The position numbers were made by a program, and so were the translations under genes. Below are positions 57,964 through 64,000 of a DNA stretch of 64,000 nucleotides, piece after piece. The notes under the pieces were generated by a model, which was given only the letters and a program-made list of their open reading frames with translations, did no database searches and was not told where the DNA came from. Position 1 is the first letter of the stretch, and each line of letters begins with the position of its first letter. This DNA comes from Nocardioides astragali (lineage in GTDB: Bacteria > Actinomycetota > Actinomycetes > Propionibacteriales > Nocardioidaceae), in the NCBI RefSeq assembly GCF_024436375.1, contig NZ_JAFMZM010000006.1:62001-126000 (forward strand). Direction: 5' to 3'.

Positions 57964-58479
57964 GTGAACACCAGTCGACTTCGCCCTCTCGTCCTCGCGT
58001 TCGTCGCGGCGGCCGCGTTGTCCTCCTGCGGGCAGGAGTCCGCGCCGGCGGACCATGCTGACCAGGGGGCCGAGCACTCCGACGGCGCCACCTCCGATCC
58101 GGGGTCCGAGTCCGAGCCCGACTCGGGGTCCGACGCCGTGGCGCTGACCGCCGACGGATCCACGGGCGGGAAGTGTGCGGTGCCCAACGCCGAGACCCTC
58201 GCCGGTTTCGACACCGCCTTCGCCGGCACCGTCACCTCGCTCGACGACGGCACGGCCACCCTGTCGGTGGACGAGTGGTACGCCGGCGACGGAGAGGCCT
58301 CGACCGTGACGGTCAACGCGCCGAGCGAGAGCCTCGAGGACCTGCTGATGGCCGTCGACTTCCAGGAGGGGAAGTCCTATCTCGTGAGTGCCGACGGCGA
58401 CCGGGTCACCCTGTGCGGGTTCACCGCGGAGCAGAACTCCGAGCTGCAGGCGCTGTACGACGAGGCGTTCGGGAGCTGA
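57964..58479 (+). CDS. Lipoprotein, unknown function
   Basis: 171 aa. The signal peptide (LVLAFVAAAALSSC) ends in lipobox LSSC, followed by an acidic Ser/Glu/Asp-rich linker and a beta-rich domain (FAGTVTSLDDGTATLSVDEWY, YLVSADGDRVTLCGFT) with two Cys (GKCAVPNAE, TLCGF) that could form a disulfide. The DEWY...V segment recalls proteins that bind small ligands, but no family is certain. GTG start 57964 has AGGAGG at 57954-57959. Confidence 0.7.
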   Translation: MNTSRLRPLVLAFVAAAALSSCGQESAPADHADQGAEHSDGATSDPGSESEPDSGSDAVALTADGSTGGKCAVPNAETLAGFDTAFAGTVTSLDDGTATLSVDEWYAGDGEASTVTVNAPSESLEDLLMAVDFQEGKSYLVSADGDRVTLCGFTAEQNSELQALYDEAFGS

Positions 58480-58497
58480 CCCCGCGGACCTCCGTGA

Positions 58498-59145
58498 TCA
58501 GGGCCCGAGGCGCAGGCGGCACTCGCCCGGCGCACTGAAGGGGGTCAGCTCCGCGTCTGCAGGGCTGGCGCCGTTGCGCTCCAGTGCCGCCTGGACCATG
58601 CCGAGGTGGACGGCGCACACGACATCGGGGAACCGGTGCGCAGCCTGCAGAAGTGGGCAGCGGTGCAGGACGACGTCGCGTGCCTCCTCGTCCGCCTCGG
58701 GGGCGTAACCGAGCTCCTCCATGAGCTCCACCGTCCAGCGCCGCCCAGCCTCAGGCGACGGGTCGGCCAGCGATCCCTTCCGGTCGACCAGGTCGGAGCC
58801 CCAACGCCGACCAGCGGCCATCGCCTCGGCGCGGGTGTCCGGGGACGCGTCCTGCAACCGCCAGGCCAGGGCTGCCGCGAGCTCGACGTACTCCGCGTCG
58901 CCGGGCCGGGTGCCCCGCGCCTGATAGAGCCAGGCGGGCCGGCCGCGGCCTTCGCGGGGCTGCCGGATCCGCGTGACGTGGCCGTGCTCGACGAGCCAGT
59001 TCACCTGCTCGCGCACCGTGTTGGGATGGCGTGCCATGGCCTGTGCCAGCGCGTCGACGCCCACCGGATCGGGTTGGTTGCGCAGCGCATCGAGCACGGA
59101 TGCACGGCCCCTTGCCAGTCCGTTGCTCGTGGGCATATTTTTCAC
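58498..59145 (-). CDS. HTH transcriptional regulator, SufR-like with C-terminal cysteines
   Basis: 215 aa. A winged HTH occupies residues ~20-85 (VLDALRNQPDPVGVDALAQAM, HPNTVREQVNWLVEHGHVTRI, PREGRGRPAWLYQ). The C-terminal half has VVLHRCPLLQAAHRFPDVVC and GECRLRLG, giving three Cys in the arrangement of SufR-type Fe-S regulators that sense iron, redox or NO. It is divergent from narK-narG and probably controls them. GTG 59145 is chosen over ATG 59136 because minus-strand TACGAT (59157-59152) lies 6 nt upstream, the leaderless layout. Cluster binding is inference. Confidence 0.78.
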   Translation of the reverse strand: MKNMPTSNGLARGRASVLDALRNQPDPVGVDALAQAMARHPNTVREQVNWLVEHGHVTRIRQPREGRGRPAWLYQARGTRPGDAEYVELAAALAWRLQDASPDTRAEAMAAGRRWGSDLVDRKGSLADPSPEAGRRWTVELMEELGYAPEADEEARDVVLHRCPLLQAAHRFPDVVCAVHLGMVQAALERNGASPADAELTPFSAPGECRLRLGP

Positions 59146-59207
59146 GGGGACATCGTAATAAATTCTGTGCTGTTCGCACGGTTTCCTCCGGTTCAGGAGC
59201 ACACACG

Positions 59208-60506
59208 ATGAGCACCAGCTCTGCATCCGCCTCCGCTCCTCGCGACGGCAATCCCTGGGTGATGTTGGCACTCGCGACCCTCGGCTTCGCGGTGAACTTC
59301 TGGGCATGGGCGCTCATCAGTCCTTTGGGCGCCCTCTACCTGAAGCAGGGAGCGGCCAGCCCGCTGGGCCAGCTGAACCAGTCCGAGGTGGCCCTGATGG
59401 TCGCCGTCCCGGTGCTGGTCGGCTCACTCGGCCGGATCATCGTGGGGTCGCTCACCGACCGCTTCGGAGGTCGCGTCATGTTCCCGATCGTGTCCGGCGT
59501 GACCATCGTGCCGGTCCTCTTCCTCGCCTTCTTCGCCCTCGACTCCTACGCGCTCATGCTGTTCGGAGGGTTCTTCCTCGGGATCGCCGGCACTGCCTTC
59601 GCGGTCGGCGTCCCCTTCGTCAACGCATGGTTCCCGCCGGCCCGGCGTGGACTGGCCATCGGGGTCTTCGGCGCCGGCATGGGCGGCACCGCGATCAGCG
59701 CGCTGACCACGGTGCCGCTCTCCCAGGAGAACGGGCGCACGGCGCCGTTCCTGATCACGGCCGCGGTGCTGGCGGTGTACGCCGTCGTCGCGTGGTTGTT
59801 CATGCGGGACGCGCCCGGTCGCGTCGTACCCACCACCAGCCTCGCGTCGCGGCTGGTGGCGAACGCCCGCCTGCCGATCACCTGGCAGGCCTGTGTGCTG
59901 TACTCCGTCGCCTTCGGCGGCTATGTCGCGTTCTCCGTCTTCCTGCCCACCTATCTCAAGACCGCCCACGGTCTCGAGCCGGCCGATGCGGCCAACCGGA
60001 TGGCGGGCTTCGTCGTGGTGGCGGTGGTGATGCGCCCGATCGGTGGCTGGCTCTCGGACCGCCTCGGCTCCGTCCCGGTGCTCGCCGCCTCTTTCGGGGT
60101 CGTAGCAGCGTGCGCGGCAGCCGCGGCCCAGAACCCGCCGGTGACCTCCGCGAGCGGCAGCAACCTCACGCTGGGCACCGTGGCCTTCCTGGTGATGGCG
60201 GCAGCGCTCGGCGCCGGATCCGGCGCCACATTCGCGCTGATCGCGCAGAGCACCGAGCCGGCCCGGGTCGGCGGCGTCACCGGCCTGGTAGGTGCCGCGG
60301 GTGGCCTGGGCGGTTTCGTCCCACCTCTGCTGATGGGGTGGCTCTACGGCCAGACCGAGTCCTACGCGGTCGGCCTCTGGCTGCTGGCGGTCACCTCGGC
60401 GCTGACCCTCGTCCTCACCCTCCTCGTCGTACGACGCACCGCCTCGGCAGCAGTCGCCGCCGCCGCCACCTACCAGACCACCGGACTGAAAGGGCGTCCT
60501 TCGTGA
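59208..60506 (+). CDS. narK: Nitrate/nitrite transporter (NarK-type MFS)
   Basis: 432-aa MFS carrier with twelve helices. Typical nitrate-porter features are FAVNFWAWALISPLG in helix 1, the conserved Arg in GRIIVGSLTDRFGGR, the nitrate signature-like GIAGTAFAVGVPFVNAWFPP and AAGGLGGFVPPLLMG in the second. It imports nitrate or exchanges nitrate and nitrite. The Shine-Dalgarno AGGAG lies 9 nt before the ATG. Its stop overlaps the narG start (GTGA), so transport and reduction are coupled. The divergent SufR-like gene is the likely regulator. Confidence 0.9.
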   Translation: MSTSSASASAPRDGNPWVMLALATLGFAVNFWAWALISPLGALYLKQGAASPLGQLNQSEVALMVAVPVLVGSLGRIIVGSLTDRFGGRVMFPIVSGVTIVPVLFLAFFALDSYALMLFGGFFLGIAGTAFAVGVPFVNAWFPPARRGLAIGVFGAGMGGTAISALTTVPLSQENGRTAPFLITAAVLAVYAVVAWLFMRDAPGRVVPTTSLASRLVANARLPITWQACVLYSVAFGGYVAFSVFLPTYLKTAHGLEPADAANRMAGFVVVAVVMRPIGGWLSDRLGSVPVLAASFGVVAACAAAAAQNPPVTSASGSNLTLGTVAFLVMAAALGAGSGATFALIAQSTEPARVGGVTGLVGAAGGLGGFVPPLLMGWLYGQTESYAVGLWLLAVTSALTLVLTLLVVRRTASAAVAAAATYQTTGLKGRPS

Positions 60507-63500
60507 CCGACCTCGAGAACCAGTTGCAGAAGGCCCTGATCGGCGGGCGGCGCTTCTTCACCAAGGCCGAGGTGAGTGACGACCTGCGCACGCTGCACAA
60601 GCACGGTGGCCGCCAGGGGGACGTCTTCTACCGTGACCGCTGGAGCCACGACAAGGTCGTCCGCTCGACCCACGGGGTCAACTGCACGGGCTCCTGCTCG
60701 TGGAAGGTATACGTCAAGGACGGGATCATCACGTGGGAGGCGCAGCAGACGGACTACCCCAGCGCCGGACCGGACCGTCCGGAGTACGAGCCACGTGGCT
60801 GCCCCCGTGGGGCGGCATTCAGCTGGTACACCTACAGCCCGACCCGGGTCCGCTACCCCTACGTCAGGGGCGTGCTCCTCGACCTGTTCCGCGCGGCCAA
60901 GCAGCAGTACGGCGACCCGGTGGTCGCCTGGGGCTCGATCGTGCAGGACGAGGAGAAGGCGCGGGCGTACAAGAAGGCGAGGGGCAAGGGCGGCCTGGTC
61001 CGCGCGTCCTGGGACGAGGTGGCCGAGATCGTCGCCGCGGCGCACGTCTACACCGTCAAGCGCTGGGGTCCCGACCGGATCGCCGGGTTCTCGCCGATTC
61101 CCGCGATGTCCCCGGTCTCCTACGCCAGCGGCTCGCGATTCCTCGAGCTCATCGGTGCCCCGATGCTCTCCTTCTACGACTGGTACGCCGATCTTCCCAA
61201 CGCGTCACCGCAGATGTTCGGCGACCAGACCGACGTGCCCGAGTCCGGGGACTGGTGGGACGCCGGCTACCTGATCATGTGGGGTTCCAACGTCCCGATG
61301 ACCCGCACGCCGGACGCCCACTGGATGACCGAGGCGCGCTACCGGGGTCAGAAGGTGGTCGCCGTCGCACCCGACTACGCCGAGAACGTGAAGTTCGCCG
61401 ACGAGTGGGTGACGACCGCTCCGGGCACCGACGGCGCGCTCGCCATGGCCATGGGCCACGTGGTCCTCAAGGAGTTCTTCGTGGAGAAGAACGTCGCGTT
61501 CTTCAACGACTACAACAAGCAGTACACCGACCTTCCCCACCTCATCTGCCTCGAGCGCACCGCCGACGGGGTCTACCGACCCGGCAAGTACCTCGTGGCC
61601 GGGGACCTCGACCATCCCGAGGGCGGCGCGGAGAACGCCATGTGGAAGCCGGCGGTCATCGACGCCGGCACGGGAGAGGTCCGCATCCCGCAGGGCGCCA
61701 TCGGGCACCGCTTCGGCGATGAGGGACTGGGGAAGTGGAACCTCGAGCTCGGCGACATCGACCCAGCCCTCACGATGTACGACGGGGTTCGCGAGTCGGT
61801 CGAGGTCGAGCTGCCACGATTCGACGAGCCCGACGGCAAGGTCCGCCACCATCGCCGCGGCGTACCGGTGGCCCGAGTGGGGGACCGGCTCGTGACGACG
61901 GTCCTGGACCTGATGCTGGCCCAGTACGGCGTGCCCCGCGACGGCCTGCCCGGCGAGTGGCCGACCGGCTACGACGACCCCGCAGGCCCGTCCACCCCGG
62001 CCTGGCAGGCGACCCACACAGGTGTCCCCGCCGCCCAGGTCGAGCGCCTTGCCCGCGAGTGGGCGCAGAACGCGATCGACACCGAGGGTCGCGGCATGAT
62101 CTTGATGGGCGCGGGGGTCAATCACTGGTTCCACTCCGACCAGATCTACCGGGCGATGCTCGTGCTCACCACCATCACCGGCTGCCAGGGGCGCAACGGC
62201 GGGGGCTGGGCGCACTACGTGGGCCAGGAGAAGATCCGCCCGATCATGGGCTTCCAGCACATGGCCTTCGCGCTCGACTGGCACCGCCCTCCGCGGCACA
62301 TGAACCAGACGGCGTACTGGTACGTCAACACCAGCCAGTACCGCTACGACACCTTCACCGCCGACGACCTGGACTCCGGCACGGGAGTCTTCGCGGGGAA
62401 GTCGGTGATGGACCTGCTGGCGCAGTCGGTCAGGCTCGGCTGGTCGCCGTCGTACCCCACGTTCGACCGCAGCAGCCTGCAGCTGGCCGATGACGCCGAG
62501 GCGGCCGGGATGGAGGCGCCGGCGTACGTCGCCAGCGAGCTCAAGGCGGGCAACCTGCGCTTCGCCGTGGAGGACCCCGAGCACGAGGACAACCACCCGC
62601 GCATCCTGTCGCTGTGGCGCTCCAACCTGCTGGGGTCGTCCGCCAAGGGCAACGAGTACTTCCTGCGCCACCTGCTCGGCACCGACTCCGCAGCGACTGC
62701 CGTGGAGGCCCCGCCCGAGATGCGTCCGAAGGACGTCGTGTGGGCGGACAAGGCGGCTGAGGGCCGGCTTGACCTGCTCACGACGCTCGACTTCCGGATG
62801 ACCAGCAGCACGATCTTCAGCGACGTCGTCCTTCCGGCGGCCACCTGGTACGAGAAGCACGACCTGTCCACGACAGACATGCACCCGTTCATCCACTCGT
62901 TCAACCCCGCGATCGCCCCGCCGTGGCAGACCAAGTCGGACTGGGACACCTGGAAGGTGATCGCCAAGAAGTTCTCCGAGCTCGCCGTCGACCACCTGGG
63001 CACGCGCAAGGACGTGGTGGCCAAGCCGCTGTGGCACGACACCGCCGAGGCGATGGCCACCGAGCACGGCGTGGTCAAGGACTGGAAGCTGGGTCCCGAC
63101 CACCCGGACGGGTGCGACCCGGTCCCCGGCAAGACCATGCCCGTCATCGCGGTCGTCGAGCGCGACTACACCCAGGTCTACGAGAAGATGACGTCCATCG
63201 GCCCGCTCCTGGAGAAGGTCGGCATGCTGACCAAGGGCGTCGCGTACGACGTCGCGCGCGAGGTGGACATCCTCCGGACCCGCAACGGCGTCGTCCACGG
63301 TGGCGCCGGCGACGGCCAGCCGAAGGTCGAGACCGACGTGCAGATGGCCGACGCGATGCTCCACCTGGCCGGGGTGTCCAACGGACACCTCGCGACCCAG
63401 GGCTTCCGGTTCCTGGAGAAGCGCACCGGCACCCGCCTGGCCGACCTGGCCGCCGAGCACGAGGGCAAGCAGATCACGTTCGCCGACACCCAGGTGGCGC

Positions 63501-64000
63501 CGGTGCCGGTGATCACGTCGCCCGAGTGGTCGGGCTCGGAGTCGGGAGGGCGTCGCTACGCGCCGTTCACGATCAACATCGAGCGCAAGAAGCCGTTCCA
63601 CACCCTTACGGGCCGGCAGCAGTTCTACGTCGACCACGACTGGTTCATCGGGATGGGGGAGATGCTGCCGGTCTACCGGCCGCCACTCAACATGACCGCG
63701 CTGTTCGGGGAGGCACCGATCGGGGAGCAGAACGAGCTCGGGGTGTCCGTGCGCTACCTGACGCCGCACAACAAGTGGTCGATCCACAGCGAGTACCAGG
63801 ACAACCTGTTCATGCTGTCGCTCTCACGGGGCGGTCAGTCAGTGTGGGTCTCCGACCGCGACGCGGCCAAGGTCGGGATCAAGGACAACGACTGGATCGA
63901 GATGGTCAACCGCAACGGCGTCGTGGCCGCCCGGGCGATCGTGAGCCACCGGATGCCCGAGGGCACGGTCTACATGCACCACGCACAGGACCGGCTCATC
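60503..64000 (+). CDS. narG: Respiratory nitrate reductase alpha subunit (3' end outside window)
   Basis: First 1166 residues of NarG; the frame is open at the window edge and about 60 residues are missing. This is the Mo-bisMGD subunit of membrane nitrate reductase (NarGHI), reducing nitrate with quinol electrons. The FS0 cluster ligands are His57, Cys61, Cys65 and Cys100 (HGVNCTGSC ... RGCPRG). The Mo ligand Asp is Asp230 in DWYADLPNA. GYLIMWGSNVPMTRTPDAHW, CQGRNGGGWAHYVGQEK and LPAATWYEKHDLSTTD are family blocks. There is no Tat signal because NarG faces the cytoplasm. GTG 60503 overlaps the narK stop; narHJI should follow. Confidence 0.96.
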   Translation, partial: MTDLENQLQKALIGGRRFFTKAEVSDDLRTLHKHGGRQGDVFYRDRWSHDKVVRSTHGVNCTGSCSWKVYVKDGIITWEAQQTDYPSAGPDRPEYEPRGCPRGAAFSWYTYSPTRVRYPYVRGVLLDLFRAAKQQYGDPVVAWGSIVQDEEKARAYKKARGKGGLVRASWDEVAEIVAAAHVYTVKRWGPDRIAGFSPIPAMSPVSYASGSRFLELIGAPMLSFYDWYADLPNASPQMFGDQTDVPESGDWWDAGYLIMWGSNVPMTRTPDAHWMTEARYRGQKVVAVAPDYAENVKFADEWVTTAPGTDGALAMAMGHVVLKEFFVEKNVAFFNDYNKQYTDLPHLICLERTADGVYRPGKYLVAGDLDHPEGGAENAMWKPAVIDAGTGEVRIPQGAIGHRFGDEGLGKWNLELGDIDPALTMYDGVRESVEVELPRFDEPDGKVRHHRRGVPVARVGDRLVTTVLDLMLAQYGVPRDGLPGEWPTGYDDPAGPSTPAWQATHTGVPAAQVERLAREWAQNAIDTEGRGMILMGAGVNHWFHSDQIYRAMLVLTTITGCQGRNGGGWAHYVGQEKIRPIMGFQHMAFALDWHRPPRHMNQTAYWYVNTSQYRYDTFTADDLDSGTGVFAGKSVMDLLAQSVRLGWSPSYPTFDRSSLQLADDAEAAGMEAPAYVASELKAGNLRFAVEDPEHEDNHPRILSLWRSNLLGSSAKGNEYFLRHLLGTDSAATAVEAPPEMRPKDVVWADKAAEGRLDLLTTLDFRMTSSTIFSDVVLPAATWYEKHDLSTTDMHPFIHSFNPAIAPPWQTKSDWDTWKVIAKKFSELAVDHLGTRKDVVAKPLWHDTAEAMATEHGVVKDWKLGPDHPDGCDPVPGKTMPVIAVVERDYTQVYEKMTSIGPLLEKVGMLTKGVAYDVAREVDILRTRNGVVHGGAGDGQPKVETDVQMADAMLHLAGVSNGHLATQGFRFLEKRTGTRLADLAAEHEGKQITFADTQVAPVPVITSPEWSGSESGGRRYAPFTINIERKKPFHTLTGRQQFYVDHDWFIGMGEMLPVYRPPLNMTALFGEAPIGEQNELGVSVRYLTPHNKWSIHSEYQDNLFMLSLSRGGQSVWVSDRDAAKVGIKDNDWIEMVNRNGVVAARAIVSHRMPEGTVYMHHAQDRLI

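Noticed and set aside
61205..63787. An 860-codon minus-strand open frame
   Set aside because: Lies wholly antisense to narG, whose cluster and Mo-ligand residues are intact; composition is typical shadow coding.

Overview
The window is a contiguous piece of a high-GC actinobacterial chromosome. Codon third positions are almost all G or C, and GTG/TTG starts and 1-4 nt gene overlaps are common. Gene content (mycothiol MshA, CarD, SenX3-RegX3, MenJ-type reductase, VirR-like LytR_C protein, GroEL with a Gly-Met tail) and the dispersed GGTTGAGGAGG hairpin repeats point to the Nocardioidaceae (Nocardioides or a close relative). This is inference from gene content; no 16S gene is present. I see no insertion sequence, prophage, CRISPR array or origin. 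Every intergenic gap is under 300 bp.

Layout. 1-1.6 kb: the 3' end of rpoC and its terminator. 1.6-7 kb: MenJ-like reductase, PlsC-like acyltransferase, integral-membrane acyltransferase, a double-Nudix protein and a HOT-type iron alcohol dehydrogenase. 7-12.8 kb: accessory genes (unknown HTH-like protein, a 27-aa membrane microprotein coupled to a methyltransferase, a secreted protein, racemase, SDR, RNase HI, small membrane protein). 12.8-21.8 kb: a block syntenic with other actinobacteria (mshA-ybjN ... regX3-senX3 / phoU - gpmA - LpqE-like lipoprotein), interrupted by an EamA permease and a large ice-binding-like exported protein. A PHO box lies between senX3 and phoU. 22-31.6 kb: carD, a degenerate IspD-like gene, true ispD-ispF, a membrane molybdopterin oxidoreductase, a C39-like peptidase, cysS, rlmB and a membrane metallophosphoesterase. 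31.6-37.3 kb: DUF4032 protein, GH13 amylase, tRNA-Thr with an adjacent 84-bp inverted-repeat element, pdxY, a DODA-type dioxygenase and ung. 37.3-41.3 kb: ung belongs to a tightly overlapped operon with a PLP decarboxylase, an MFS carrier and a PhaC-like hydrolase carrying a histone-H1-like tail. 41.4-46.4 kb: glutamate-synthase-like FMN protein, otsA, DUF3263, VirR-like and otsB; otsA and otsB together give trehalose synthesis. 46.4-48.2 kb: a SAM-I riboswitch, a zinc-ribbon threonine-synthase-like enzyme and a MoaD/ThiS-like protein. 48.3-55.3 kb: small exported and membrane proteins, an SGNH hydrolase, a MycE-like methyltransferase coupled to an ATP-grasp enzyme, and TadE plus TadG/vWA proteins behind a structured leader. 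55.3-57.3 kb: groEL with two tandem CIRCE operators. 57.3-64 kb: two small proteins, a cysteine-containing HTH regulator divergent from narK, and narG running off the end.

Regulatory logic. More than twenty genes have a TANNNT-like -10 hexamer ending exactly 6-7 nt before the start codon, which is the layout of leaderless transcripts. Longer leaders appear where regulation is expected: SAM riboswitch-thrC, CIRCE-groEL, the tadE leader, mshA and carD.

The most interesting candidates for undescribed biology are: the SAM-riboswitch-controlled threonine-synthase-like/MoaD-like pair (possible thiocarboxylate-dependent homocysteine synthesis); the covarying hairpin repeats at gene 3' ends; the CTG-initiated IspD-like relic coupled to carD; the 27-aa membrane peptide gene; and an 8-codon relay cistron between a methyltransferase and an ATP-grasp gene.
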